DNA of 42,299 nucleotides from Microbacterium sp. Its GTDB lineage: Bacteria > Actinomycetota > Actinomycetes > Actinomycetales > Microbacteriaceae. Below the pieces are notes generated by a model, which had not been told where the DNA came from, did not search any database, and saw only the letters and a list, made by a program, of their open reading frames with translations. Position numbers and translations under genes: made by a program. The stretch's first letter is position 1. The number at the start of each line of letters is the position of its first letter. Below are positions 1 through 8,465 of this stretch, in pieces. Location of the stretch: positions 1 through 42,299 of the forward strand of contig DQHP01000047.1 of assembly GCA_003524435.1 (NCBI GenBank), in the 5' to 3' direction.

Positions 1-456
1 GGGCTCGCGAAGCAGGGAGGGGTTGTGCGCGCCGTGGTGGGCGGGATCGAGGAACGGCCCCTCCAAATGCGAACCGAGGATATCGGCATCCGTCGTCATG
101 AGGTCAGCGATCTCGCTGACACGTCGTTCGAGCTCGTCCAACGAAGCCGTCACAAGCGAAACGACCGCGCGCGTTGTGCCGTGCGCTCGGTGAAGAGCGC
201 GGGCCGTGCGGATCGCTTCGACGCCATCATCGAAGGACGCCCCGGCGCCGCCGTGGCCGTGAATGTCAACAAACCCGGGCGTCAGTATCGCGTCGTTGCC
301 GGCAACTGCGACCGCGTCAATGACAACATCGGCGTCAGCCCAGGTGTCTCCCGAGCCCGTTGAGACGACATACCCATCCTCGAATCGCGCCCAGGCATTC
401 GGCGTCTCGGCGTCGGACGTGATCAGGCGCGCGGAGTGGATCAGGATGGCGGTCAT
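1..456 (-). CDS. nagA: N-acetylglucosamine-6-phosphate deacetylase, N-terminal part (cut by window edge)
   Basis: This cytoplasmic amidohydrolase would convert GlcNAc-6-P to glucosamine-6-P and acetate. Only the first 152 residues are inside the window, out of roughly 380 usual for the family. The reading frame starts at an ATG at 456 on the minus strand and stays open to base 1. Visible signatures are the metal-site DIHGHGG motif (His66 and His68) and HLEGPF around residues 130-135, whose Glu is a metal ligand in NagA. The upstream GH20 gene ends TGATG, so stop and start share one base and the two are probably translationally coupled. The neighbour fits: hexosaminidase releases GlcNAc and NagA handles its phosphate. 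The call rests on both motifs and is secure despite the truncation. Confidence 0.9.
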   Translation of the reverse strand, partial: MTAILIHSARLITSDAETPNAWARFEDGYVVSTGSGDTWADADVVIDAVAVAGNDAILTPGFVDIHGHGGAGASFDDGVEAIRTARALHRAHGTTRAVVSLVTASLDELERRVSEIADLMTTDADILGSHLEGPFLDPAHHGAHNPSLLREP

Positions 457-1949
457 CAGTTGCTCCACACGATCTCAGCGGGACGGTGCCCACCCCATCC
501 TGCGGCGTCCCAGACACCGCCGAGTCCGCCGATTCGCGCCTGGAACGACGTCCAATCGCGCTCCTGTGGCGGCGTCCACGCCACTTCGGCAAGGGCCGCC
601 GCGCGCGGGAAGAATAACTGATCCACGTCCTCAAGTGAGGTCACTGTTTCTGTCCACAGAGGAGCCCCGACACCGCGAACGGCCTCCGGCGCGAGCCCGG
701 GAATGACCTGAGTCGGCTCCCAGTTGTATGCCGTTTCCAGATTGATCAACGCTGCCCAATCCAGACCCACCGCGAAGTCGGCATCATATTTCTGATCGAG
801 ATACGCAACGTCAGACGGCGACATCACCACCGACCCGCCGCGCTCAGCGAAGCGACGCGCCTCAGCGGCATGGGCCTCCGACGGGTTGATGCTGCCCCAG
901 AATTGCCCGATCGTCCCCTCAGCAACCTGCGCGGAGCCTGCTTCGTGCCAGGCCACCGGTGTCTTTCCGAGTTCCCTGGTGAGCGCAGTGACGCGCTCGA
1001 TGAAGGCGTCGAAGTCGGCTGGCGCCGTTCCCAGGGCTTCGTCTCCGCCGACGTGCAGATACGGGCCAGGGGCTATCTCGGCGAGTTCGGTAAGGATGTC
1101 ACGCAGGAACTGCCAGGTCGACTCGTCATGGATCTTCACGGAGGAGTGGCCCACGCCCCAGCCGAGGTAGGGCTCTCCGGCGACGGGCAGCGGCTGATCG
1201 AGTTCGCGTGATTGCGCCAGCAGCGCATCGTTCATGACCGGCGACTCCATGATCTCGGGATACGCCAAGCCAATCGCATGGGTGTGGCCTGGGAGATCGA
1301 TCTCGGGCACGACAGTCATGTGGTGTGCCGCGGCGTACCGGACGATTTCGCGGAAGTCGTCCTTCGTATAGAAACCGCCGGGACGTCCAAGCGCCGAGGT
1401 CGTCGCGCCGCGCATGGTGAGCAACGGCCGGCTGTCGAAGTGCAAGCGCCAGCCTTGATCGTCGGTCAGATGCAAGTGCAGGCGGTTGAACTTCAACGAT
1501 GAGGCGCGGTCGATGAAGGATTTGATCGTGTCGACATCGAAGAACGTGCGCGCGACGTCGAGCATCACGCTGCGGTAGTCAAAACGCGGCGCATCGTCGA
1601 TTTCGATACGGGGCAGGAGCCAAGTGTCTCCCTCTGCGGTAAGAAGCTGGCGCAGCGTCTGGACGGCGTAGAAAAGTCCGGCGGGGGATCCGCTGATGCG
1701 TGCGGAATCGTTGATACGCAGCGCGTAGTGCTCGTCGTCAGCATCGGAAAGCTCCAGGACGATGTCACCGGACTGCGGGGGGTCGACCGTAATCTCGAGG
1801 TGAAGCCCCGTGCGCTCGGCGATCAGAGCCGCGAGGACGGACGCCGCGGCATCCGCTTGGCCAGCGGCGATGCGCGTGCTCGCCGTGATGGGAAGCGAAC
1901 CGGATGACTCCACGACGGAAACGGGCAACGGGACAAGTGGAAAGACCAT
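456..1949 (-). CDS. Family GH20 beta-N-acetylhexosaminidase
   Basis: The protein of about 497 residues should remove terminal beta-linked GlcNAc (or GalNAc) from chito-oligosaccharides or glycans by substrate-assisted catalysis. An N-terminal GH20b-like domain occupies about residues 1-120, and the catalytic barrel starts near DYRSVMLDVAR at about 124. The hallmark HVGGDE motif gives Asp303 and Glu304 as the polarising and acid/base pair; LHLHLTDDQGWR is also typical. I see no signal peptide, so it is probably intracellular and acts on imported oligosaccharides. The ATG at 1949 is preferred because AGG lies about 8 bases upstream; a TTG at 1955 would place that site too close. It is followed immediately by nagA, giving a GlcNAc salvage pair. 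Confidence 0.9.
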   Translation of the reverse strand: MVFPLVPLPVSVVESSGSLPITASTRIAAGQADAAASVLAALIAERTGLHLEITVDPPQSGDIVLELSDADDEHYALRINDSARISGSPAGLFYAVQTLRQLLTAEGDTWLLPRIEIDDAPRFDYRSVMLDVARTFFDVDTIKSFIDRASSLKFNRLHLHLTDDQGWRLHFDSRPLLTMRGATTSALGRPGGFYTKDDFREIVRYAAAHHMTVVPEIDLPGHTHAIGLAYPEIMESPVMNDALLAQSRELDQPLPVAGEPYLGWGVGHSSVKIHDESTWQFLRDILTELAEIAPGPYLHVGGDEALGTAPADFDAFIERVTALTRELGKTPVAWHEAGSAQVAEGTIGQFWGSINPSEAHAAEARRFAERGGSVVMSPSDVAYLDQKYDADFAVGLDWAALINLETAYNWEPTQVIPGLAPEAVRGVGAPLWTETVTSLEDVDQLFFPRAAALAEVAWTPPQERDWTSFQARIGGLGGVWDAAGWGGHRPAEIVWSN

Positions 1950-1971
1950 GAACAAAACCTACCGCGTCCGC

Positions 1972-2001
1972 TCTGCAACGGCCAGGCGTCGCCGCTACTC
2001 T
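1972..2001 (+). promoter_or_regulatory. Candidate promoter for the riboswitch-glyA transcript
   Basis: TACTCT at 1996-2001 fits an actinobacterial TANNNT -10 box, with a weak CTGCAA at 1973-1978 as a -35 at 17-base spacing. Transcription would start near 2008, just upstream of the riboswitch aptamer. This is inference from position and sequence only. Confidence 0.35.
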
Positions 2002-2017
2002 GGGGGTGATGAATTCC

Positions 2018-2107
2018 GCTAAGCTCGAAGGGTCGCGACTGGCGTCTGGGTGGGTCACCACCGGGGAGCGACTTGTTACGGAATTCGACCGCGCGCCTGG
2101 GCCGATG
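2018..2107 (+). promoter_or_regulatory. ZTP (pfl) riboswitch upstream of glyA-folD
   Basis: The leader contains the conserved pfl blocks in the right order: CGCGACTGGCG at about 2034-2044, TGGGTGGGTCACCACCGGGG at about 2047-2066 running into AGCGAC, then after a variable linker the 3' element GCGCGCCTGGGCC at 2091-2103. This class senses ZTP/ZMP, the purine intermediate that builds up when 10-formyl-tetrahydrofolate is short, and it classically precedes glyA and folD, the two genes found here. The aptamer ends about 47 bases before the glyA ATG. I see no U-tract terminator in between, so control of ribosome access is the more likely mechanism. The aptamer is seen in sequence; the mechanism is inferred. 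Confidence 0.88.
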
Positions 2108-2153
2108 CATCCATCTCTTGATGACATTTATTCCGCAACGAAATGAGGACGAC

Positions 2154-3428
2154 ATGACCGATCCGTACTTCAACGCCCCGCTTTCTGAGGTTGATCCAGA
2201 GATCGCCGAGGTTCTCGACCGGGAGTTGAATCGTCAGCGCACATTCCTCGAGATGATCGCATCCGAGAACTTCGTGCCTGTTTCTGTCTTGCAGTCGCAG
2301 GGCTCCGTGCTGACGAACAAGTACGCAGAGGGCTACCCGGGGCGTCGTTACTACGGCGGCTGCGAAGAGGTAGACGTCGCTGAATCTCTTGCTATCGAGC
2401 GCGTCAAGGCGCTGTTCGGGTCTGAATTCGCCAACGTCCAGCCGCACTCAGGTGCGACCGCGAATGCCGCCGTCATGCACGCGATCGCCCGCCCTGGCGA
2501 CACGCTTTTGGGTCTGTCTCTCGATCACGGTGGACACCTCACCCACGGCATGAAGATCAACTTCTCTGGCCGTCTCTACAACATCGTTGCGTACGGGGTG
2601 AACCCGGAAACCTCGCTCGTAGACATGGACGAGGTGCGCCGTCTCGCCCTCGAGCACAAGCCGAAGGTGATCGTCGCAGGCTGGTCGGCGTACCCGCGCC
2701 ACCTCGACTTCGCGAAGTTCCGCGAGATCGCTGATGAGGTCGGTGCGCTGCTCTGGGTCGACATGGCACACTTCGCCGGACTTGTCGCTGCTGGCCTGCA
2801 CCCGAACCCGGTGCCGCACGCGCACGTGGTCTCATCGACCGTGCACAAGACGATCGGTGGCCCGCGCTCGGGCTTCATCCTTTCGAACGACGCTGACATC
2901 GCCAAAAAGATCAACTCGGCAGTGTTCCCTGGCCAGCAGGGCGGCCCGCTCATGCATGTGATCGCTGCCAAGGCGACCGCGTTCAAGCTCGCCGCAACAC
3001 CGGAGTTCAAGGATCGTCAGCAGCGCACGCTGACTGGCGCCGCGATCCTCGCCGACCGCCTGACGCAGCAGGATGTGAAGGATGCAGGCATTGCCGTGCG
3101 TTCAGGCGGCACAGACGTGCACCTCGTGCTCGTTGACCTGCGTGACGCAGCGATCGATGGCAAGCAGGCCGAGGATCTGCTGCACGACATCCACATCACG
3201 GTGAACCGCAACGCGGTCCCGAACGACCCTCGCCCGCCGATGGTCACCTCGGGTCTGCGCATCGGTACGGCGGCACTCGCCACGCGTGGCTTCGGCGATG
3301 CGGAGTTCACCGAGGTCGCGGACGTCATCGCACTGGCACTGCTGCCCGGTGCCGATGTTGCTGCGCTCAAGGCCCGCGTCGATGCGATGGCCGGACAGTT
3401 CCCCCTGTACCCGGATCTGCAGCAGTAA
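2154..3428 (+). CDS. glyA: Serine hydroxymethyltransferase
   Basis: This PLP enzyme interconverts serine plus tetrahydrofolate with glycine plus 5,10-methylene-THF in the cytoplasm. The 424-residue length is normal for bacterial GlyA. Diagnostic stretches are MIASENF, YAEGYPGRRYYGG, the WVDMAHFAGL segment, and STVHKT with the PLP-lysine at Lys232 followed by GGPRSG. The ATG at 2154 is chosen over upstream in-frame codons because GAGGA sits about 6 bases before it and homologues begin close to this point; upstream starts would also run through the riboswitch. It is the first gene of the ZTP-controlled unit. Its product methylene-THF is the substrate of FolD, encoded next. Confidence 0.97.
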   Translation: MTDPYFNAPLSEVDPEIAEVLDRELNRQRTFLEMIASENFVPVSVLQSQGSVLTNKYAEGYPGRRYYGGCEEVDVAESLAIERVKALFGSEFANVQPHSGATANAAVMHAIARPGDTLLGLSLDHGGHLTHGMKINFSGRLYNIVAYGVNPETSLVDMDEVRRLALEHKPKVIVAGWSAYPRHLDFAKFREIADEVGALLWVDMAHFAGLVAAGLHPNPVPHAHVVSSTVHKTIGGPRSGFILSNDADIAKKINSAVFPGQQGGPLMHVIAAKATAFKLAATPEFKDRQQRTLTGAAILADRLTQQDVKDAGIAVRSGGTDVHLVLVDLRDAAIDGKQAEDLLHDIHITVNRNAVPNDPRPPMVTSGLRIGTAALATRGFGDAEFTEVADVIALALLPGADVAALKARVDAMAGQFPLYPDLQQ

Positions 3429-3441
3429 GACCCCGAGCCTG

Positions 3442-3492
3442 CAAGGCCGCGCCGAAACAGCACCGAATGGATGCTGTCTCGGCGCGGCCTTG
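3442..3492 (+). terminator. Strong intercistronic hairpin between glyA and folD
   Basis: Arms 3442-3462 and 3472-3492 pair at 20 of 21 positions (one A-C mismatch at 3456/3478) around a 9-base loop. No run of T follows; the right arm leads to GGGGATTCG, and the folD ATG is only 23 bases further on. It could be a partial (L-shaped) terminator that lowers folD expression, an RNA-stability element protecting glyA mRNA, or a processing site. The structure is seen directly; its role is inferred. Confidence 0.7.
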
Positions 3493-3514
3493 GGGATTCG
3501 ATGAAAGGAACGCG

Positions 3515-4408
3515 ATGAGCGCGAAGATTCTGGATGGCAAGGCTGCTGCGGCAGCGATCAGGAACGAACTGACCGAGCGGGTTGCGGCGCTGCGCGAGCG
3601 CGGGATCGTGCCCGGTATCGCCACGGTGCTCGTCGGAGCAGATCCTGCATCCCAGTTGTATGTGGGGATGAAGCATCGCCAGTCCGAAGCGGTGGGGATG
3701 AACTCGATCCAGCGCGAGCTTGCGGCCGATGCCACCCAGGCTGACGTCGAAGCGCTGATCGATGATCTCAACGCCGACCCCGACTGCCACGGCTACATCG
3801 TGCAGTTGCCCCTGCCGAAGCACATCGACACGGACGCGATTCTTGAGCGCATCGATCCGGCTAAAGACGCAGATGGGCTGCACCCGACGAATCTTGGCCG
3901 TCTCGTCCTCAACGTCAACGGCGAGATCCACACACCGCTGCCGTGCACACCACGCGGCGTCATCGAGCTTCTGCTGCGTAACGACTACGACCTGAAGGGC
4001 AAACACGTCGTGGTCGTGGGCCGAGGCGTCACCATCGGCCGCTCGATCGGGCTGCTGCTCACGCGCCGTGAACTCAACGCCACCGTCACTCTCACGCACA
4101 CGGGCACCGTCGACATGCCGAAGTACCTGCGCGAGGCTGACGTCATCGTCGCAGCTGCCGGCGTTAAGCATCTGATTCGCGCCGAAGACGTTAAGCCCGG
4201 TGCTGCCGTGCTCGATGTGGGCGTCACCCGTGAGGATGATCCCGCAACTGGCAAGTCCAAGGTCTTCGGCGACGTGCACCCAGACGTTGCCGACGTCGCG
4301 GGATTTGTGTCACCGAACCCCGGTGGTGTCGGTCCGATGACTGTCGCGCTGCTGCTGACGAACGTTGTTGAGGCCGCGGAGCGCATTTCGACGGGCTCCG
4401 CCAGCTGA
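3515..4408 (+). CDS. folD: Bifunctional methylene-THF dehydrogenase / methenyl-THF cyclohydrolase
   Basis: FolD oxidises 5,10-methylene-THF with NADP+ and hydrolyses methenyl-THF to 10-formyl-THF, the formyl donor for purine synthesis. The 297-residue length is typical. The N-terminal catalytic segment GADPASQLYVGMKHR carries Tyr49 and the catalytic Lys53. The family signature QLPLPKHID lies near residue 105, and the Rossmann segment VVVGRGVTIGRSIG and the C-terminal PGGVGPMTVALLL are intact. The ATG at 3515 has AAAGGA about 6 bases upstream; an in-frame ATG at 3467 lies within the hairpin loop and is unlikely. It lies behind glyA and the ZTP riboswitch, so purine-linked one-carbon demand probably controls it. 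Confidence 0.97.
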   Translation: MSAKILDGKAAAAAIRNELTERVAALRERGIVPGIATVLVGADPASQLYVGMKHRQSEAVGMNSIQRELAADATQADVEALIDDLNADPDCHGYIVQLPLPKHIDTDAILERIDPAKDADGLHPTNLGRLVLNVNGEIHTPLPCTPRGVIELLLRNDYDLKGKHVVVVGRGVTIGRSIGLLLTRRELNATVTLTHTGTVDMPKYLREADVIVAAAGVKHLIRAEDVKPGAAVLDVGVTREDDPATGKSKVFGDVHPDVADVAGFVSPNPGGVGPMTVALLLTNVVEAAERISTGSAS

Positions 4409-4414
4409 CACCGA

Positions 4415-4975
4415 TCAGAGTCCGTCGAGCATCCGGCGCTGCTCGGGCGTCAGCCCGTCGTTGAGTTCGTCGCGCCCTGCCGTGGCCTGTGGCGACGGCG
4501 CCGCGGAGGGCTCACGAGAAGCGGATGCTGCGGCATCCGTTCTTCGCGCTTTCGACGTCACCGAACCGATGACCGCACCCGTCTTCGCTTCGATCCGGTC
4601 ATCGACCAGGTCGTAGATGACCCAGGCGATGAGCAGATACACCGGCGGCAAAACATAGCCCCAGAACCAGCCGCGTACGTCCACGCCGCTGAGAATGACA
4701 GTGAGAACCCAGATGATCAACTCAGCGACGAAGACCAGCCCGTACTGCACGGCCTTCTCGCCGATTCTCGTGCGCGACTGAGCGGATTTCGCCGCAGAGC
4801 CGCGGAAGAGCCTCAGTAACGTCGGCTTGAGGGCAAGCGTTGCCAGAGTCAGGACGACGGATGCCCACAGCGCGTTCCAGCCGACACTCACGCTGCGCAT
4901 GAGCAGCCCGATCAGCAACAGCACTGCGACGTTGAATACATACAGTGAGACGGCGCGGATTGCCCAGTTCTTCAT
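4415..4975 (-). CDS. Uncharacterised four-helix membrane protein
   Basis: I do not recognise a named family. The 186-residue protein has four predicted membrane segments at about residues 7-27, 33-52, 78-97 and 103-122. A basic loop with Arg-rich RGSAAKSAQSR lies between helices two and three, and a hydrophilic Ala/Ser-rich C-terminal tail ends in EQRRMLDGL. The layout suggests a small integral membrane protein with a cytoplasmic tail and no catalytic motif. It is convergent with folD, with only six bases between the two stops. No terminator is visible between them, so the transcripts may overlap. Its function is unknown. Confidence 0.75.
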   Translation of the reverse strand: MKNWAIRAVSLYVFNVAVLLLIGLLMRSVSVGWNALWASVVLTLATLALKPTLLRLFRGSAAKSAQSRTRIGEKAVQYGLVFVAELIIWVLTVILSGVDVRGWFWGYVLPPVYLLIAWVIYDLVDDRIEAKTGAVIGSVTSKARRTDAAASASREPSAAPSPQATAGRDELNDGLTPEQRRMLDGL

Positions 4976-5017
4976 GCGTTCAGCCTGTCACAGTCGAGCC
5001 CGAGGGTGGGCCTTGAT

Positions 5018-5740
5018 TCACTCTCCGGCGAGATTGCTTTCGATGCCGGTGATGCGTGCATGCTCGTCGAAGCGGAATGTCGCCGAGCTCGTCGCATCGG
5101 TAACGATGGCGCCCGAGAAGGCCTCATCAGCCCACTGCAAGTTCCAGCCGCCCAGGCGTGCGGCGTCCCAGACGGCAGAGCGAGCGTCGTCGAGTTCGAG
5201 GCCGGAGAGAAGGCGCGGCGCAGTGATCACGGCATCCTGAACGGTTGTCGCTGGGATCGGCGCATCCAACAGGAAGATGGCACGCGTGCCGCCGCCAACC
5301 GGTGCGGAGTAGTACGGAGAGCGCCCGGTGATCTCGGTGGCCACGGTGCCGATCTGGTGTGCGGCCTGTGCGATCCACTCCTCAACGTCAGAGCCGGTGT
5401 CTTCGGGGAACGGAAGTTCGGGCTGGCTGAGCTCGGCGATATCGTATTGCGTTCCGTAATCACGCAGTTGCGCGGCAACGCCCTGAGGGTCGCCCTGGGG
5501 GTGGGCCCACGCCCACATCAGCGAACGCGGACCGGGTGCGATCGTCGCGATGAGGTGCGGTCGTGTGACCAGCTGGCGTGACGGATCGGCCTTTGATGTG
5601 AAAGTGAGTGTGCCGGCATCCATGTCTGCATCCCACCGGTTCTCGCCCAGGGCATCGACGGCCGTGGTGAGAGCATCCTGACGGAGAGCTGCGAAAAGGG
5701 CGGCGCGATCGGCGAGGGGCTGGAGAGCTGCGAAGGTCAT
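5018..5740 (-). CDS. DUF6882-like hypothetical protein
   Basis: This 240-residue soluble protein has no signal peptide or membrane segment. Repeated Trp-containing stretches (ENRWDADMD, LMWAWAHPQG, GWNLQWADEAF) and the beta-rich pattern recall the DUF6882 family of uncharacterised bacterial proteins; I am moderately sure of that match. The ATG at 5740 gives the start of the conserved pattern; a longer open frame upstream runs into the end of xylB and is not credible. It is separate from xylB by 92 bases and probably has its own promoter. No function can be assigned. Confidence 0.7.
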   Translation of the reverse strand: MTFAALQPLADRAALFAALRQDALTTAVDALGENRWDADMDAGTLTFTSKADPSRQLVTRPHLIATIAPGPRSLMWAWAHPQGDPQGVAAQLRDYGTQYDIAELSQPELPFPEDTGSDVEEWIAQAAHQIGTVATEITGRSPYYSAPVGGGTRAIFLLDAPIPATTVQDAVITAPRLLSGLELDDARSAVWDAARLGGWNLQWADEAFSGAIVTDATSSATFRFDEHARITGIESNLAGE

Positions 5741-5832
5741 GTGTCCAGTGTGGCGCGACTTCCTATGATTGCGCCACTTTCGAGAGCATTGCGCGCGCTC
5801 GCTGCAGCCGCCGGTTCTTGCATGCGACCAGG

Positions 5833-7251
5833 TCAGGGTAAGCGTGCGGCGTACTGCTCTCTGATGATCGGACGCGTGTCGTTTTCGAGACGGGCGGTCG
5901 GCTCCGCTGACCAGCGGGGCATCGCGCCGGTGAGTCCCCACGCGGCCTGAACGGCCGCACCGAGTGCGACATACTCCCCGGGAGCTGGCACAACAACGGG
6001 CGCGTCGAAGACCTGCGCCGCGATCCGTGCCACAGCCTCGTTCTGCGCTGCACCGCCGACGAGCAAGATGCGCCGGACTTCGACGCCGTGCACGCGGATG
6101 CGATCAAGGCCTTCGGCAAGTCCGCACAGCACGCCCTCGATGGCTGCGCGTGCGAGATTCTCTCTGGTCGTCGACGCCAATGTCATGCCGAATAACGTGG
6201 CACTGGCATCAGGAAGGTTGGGGGTGCGCTCACCTTCGAACCAGGGCTGCAGCACCAGCCCGTCGGCGCCGGGCGCCGCAGCGAGAGCGAGTCGACCGAA
6301 TTCTGCATGGTCGACGCCGAGGAGAGATGCCGTGGCATCCAGTACCCGCGCCGCATTGAGCGTTGCCACCAATGGTAGAAATCCTCCGGCCGCGTCCGCG
6401 AAACCAGCGACCACACCGCTCGCATCGGCGACGGCAACGTCAGTTACAGCAAATACTGTGCCGCTGGTGCCGATGGACACTCCAATATCGCCCTGGCCTG
6501 CCCCCATGCCCAGGGCAGCCGCCGCGTTATCTCCTGCTCCGGCGGTGACGAGGATTCCGTTCACTCCGGTGACATGTTCGGCAGGACCCAAGACGCGGGG
6601 GAGCACAATAGATGCCGCATCGCGGCGGAGCGCCACGGCGAGAAGTTCTCGGTCATACTCACCGCGCACGGGGTCAAAATATGCGGTGCCGCTGGCATCT
6701 GAGCGGTCGGTGATGAGTTGGCCCAGCAAAGGACCGCGTGGAGAGTCGTCGACGGGACCATACCCGCGTAGCCGCCAGGTCAGCCAATCGTGGGGGAGTG
6801 CGACCGCAGCAACTCGGGCAGCATGATCAGGTTCGGCGTCAGCAAGCCACCGCAGCTTCGATGCAGTGAATGAGGCCACGGGAACGACGCCGGTACGTCT
6901 TGCATACTCGGTAGCACCGATTTCTGCGGTGAGTGCGGTCGCGGCATCCGCGGAACGCGTGTCATTCCACAGCAGGGCGGGGCGGATGACGCGGCCGTCG
7001 CTGTCGAGGGCAACAAGGCCGTGCTGCTGGCCACCGATGCCGACGGCTGCGACATCGTCGAAACCGCCCGCATCCGCGATCGCGAGCTGCAGTGCATCCC
7101 ACCACGCGGCCGGCTCCACTTCGGTGCCCTCGGGATGCCCTGCTCGTCCGGAGCGGATAACCGCTCCGGACGAGAGGTCGCGAATGACGACCTTGCAACT
7201 CTGTGTAGAAGAGTCGACGCCGGCGACCAGCGTCGGCTCCGCCGGTGCCAC
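5833..7251 (-). CDS. xylB: Xylulokinase
   Basis: XylB phosphorylates D-xylulose to xylulose-5-phosphate, feeding the pentose phosphate pathway. This FGGY-family kinase has 472 residues, as expected. The N-terminal phosphate-binding GVDSSTQSCK (Asp13), the substrate-region GIGGQQHG, WNDTRS, the catalytic GAGDNAAAALG segment and the C-terminal LVGGAAQNEA are all present. The GTG at 7251 starts two bases after the xylA stop, so the genes are almost certainly co-transcribed and coupled; no strong ribosome-binding site lies between them. It completes the intracellular route for xylose released by the xylosidases encoded from 12.9 kb onward. Confidence 0.95.
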   Translation of the reverse strand: MAPAEPTLVAGVDSSTQSCKVVIRDLSSGAVIRSGRAGHPEGTEVEPAAWWDALQLAIADAGGFDDVAAVGIGGQQHGLVALDSDGRVIRPALLWNDTRSADAATALTAEIGATEYARRTGVVPVASFTASKLRWLADAEPDHAARVAAVALPHDWLTWRLRGYGPVDDSPRGPLLGQLITDRSDASGTAYFDPVRGEYDRELLAVALRRDAASIVLPRVLGPAEHVTGVNGILVTAGAGDNAAAALGMGAGQGDIGVSIGTSGTVFAVTDVAVADASGVVAGFADAAGGFLPLVATLNAARVLDATASLLGVDHAEFGRLALAAAPGADGLVLQPWFEGERTPNLPDASATLFGMTLASTTRENLARAAIEGVLCGLAEGLDRIRVHGVEVRRILLVGGAAQNEAVARIAAQVFDAPVVVPAPGEYVALGAAVQAAWGLTGAMPRWSAEPTARLENDTRPIIREQYAARLP

Positions 7252-7253
7252 GG

Positions 7254-8441
7254 TCAGCGTGCGCCGAGCAGGTGCTCAGTGGCGAGCTGCTGAAGGCGAA
7301 CGAATCCCGAACCGTTGCCGCCGAAGAATGTCGTGGCATCGAAGTCTTCGAAGGCGCTGCGGTCAGCCAGGAAGTCGTCGTAGGTCTCGCCCTCGTTCAG
7401 CGTGGGCTGTGCAAGCTCGTCGACCTTGGCCGCAGCGAGTGCTTCTTGCACTTCGGGGTCGGCGCGGAACGCTGCTGCGCGCTCCTTGAGCAACAGGTAC
7501 ATGCGCATGTTGGCCGCCGCCGAGTCCCAGACGCCGGTCTCGTCCTCGGTACGCGAGGGCTTGTAGTCAAAGTGACGGGGGCCGTCGTAGGCGGGAGTTC
7601 CGCCGGGGCCGCCGTTTTCGAGCAGGTCAACGAGTGAGAACGCATTCTGCAGGTCGCCGTGACCGAAGACGAGGTCCTGGTCGTATTTGATACCGCGCTG
7701 ACCGTTGAGGTCGATGTGGAAGAGCTTCTCGTGGAAGAGCGCCTGGGCGATACCGGCGGTGAAGTTCAGCCCCGCCATCTGCTCGTGGCCGACCTCGGGG
7801 TTCACGCCGAAGAGCTCGGGGCGCGCAAGTGAATTGGTGAACGCGATGGCGTGTCCGAGCGTCGGCAGCAGAATGTCACCGCGCGGCTCGTTGGGCTTCG
7901 GTTCAATCGCGAAGCGAATGTCGTAGCCCTTGTCAGTGACGTAGTCACCCAGCAGGTTGACGGCTTCGCGGTAGCGCTCCAGCGCCTGGCGCACGTCCTT
8001 CGCAGTGTCGTACTCCGCGCCTTCGCGGCCACCCCACATGACGAACGTCTTCGCGCCGAGCTCTGCGCCGAGATCGAGCTGACGGAACACCTTGCGAAGG
8101 GCATAACGTCGGACCGTACGATCGTTCGACGTGAAGCCGCCGTCTTTGAAGACCGGGGCGCTGAACAGGTTCGTGGTGACCATGGGGACAACGAGGCCGG
8201 TGTCAGCGAGGGCACCCTTCAGGCGGTCGATCTGCTTCTGACGGGCGGCGTCGGTGGAGTCGAAGGCGAAGAGATCATCGTCGTGGAACGTCAGGCCGTA
8301 CGCGCCGAGCTCGGAGAGCCTTTCCACGGCGTGGACTACGTCGAGTTTCGGACGCGTGGGGCCGCCGAACGGGTCGGTGCCGTCGTAATCAATGGTCCAC
8401 AGGCCAAAGGAGAACTTGTCGTCACGGGTGGGGGTAGGCAT
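7254..8441 (-). CDS. xylA: Xylose isomerase
   Basis: This metal-dependent TIM-barrel enzyme converts D-xylose to D-xylulose. The 395-residue length matches the short (class I) actinobacterial type. The catalytic segment TFHDDDLFAF gives His53 and Asp56, WGGREGAE is canonical, the metal/substrate segment FAIEPKPNEPRGD is intact, and NPEVGHEQMAG and HIDLNGQRG give the remaining metal ligands. The ATG at 8441 has an AAAGGAG ribosome-binding site about 6 bases upstream, better than the in-frame extension. It lies 87 bases downstream of the LacI regulator and in the same orientation; an imperfect inverted repeat in the gap may be its operator. Confidence 0.97.
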   Translation of the reverse strand: MPTPTRDDKFSFGLWTIDYDGTDPFGGPTRPKLDVVHAVERLSELGAYGLTFHDDDLFAFDSTDAARQKQIDRLKGALADTGLVVPMVTTNLFSAPVFKDGGFTSNDRTVRRYALRKVFRQLDLGAELGAKTFVMWGGREGAEYDTAKDVRQALERYREAVNLLGDYVTDKGYDIRFAIEPKPNEPRGDILLPTLGHAIAFTNSLARPELFGVNPEVGHEQMAGLNFTAGIAQALFHEKLFHIDLNGQRGIKYDQDLVFGHGDLQNAFSLVDLLENGGPGGTPAYDGPRHFDYKPSRTEDETGVWDSAAANMRMYLLLKERAAAFRADPEVQEALAAAKVDELAQPTLNEGETYDDFLADRSAFEDFDATTFFGGNGSGFVRLQQLATEHLLGAR

Positions 8442-8465
8442 GGGGGCTCCTTTGCGGGCGGAAAT

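Noticed and set aside
3017..4279. Long minus-strand open frame of 420 codons opposite glyA and folD
   Set aside because: It lies antisense to two well-conserved genes, spans their hairpin, has low-complexity composition and no ribosome-binding site; it is a high-GC shadow frame.
5752..5777. TGGCGC/GCGCCA inverted repeat between xylB and the DUF6882-like gene
   Set aside because: Six-base GC arms 14 bases apart are common in this composition and carry no further support.
5741..5941. N-terminal extension of the DUF6882-like protein up to 5941
   Set aside because: The extra residues are antisense-compatible noise that overlaps the 3' end of xylB, and the ATG at 5740 begins the conserved part.
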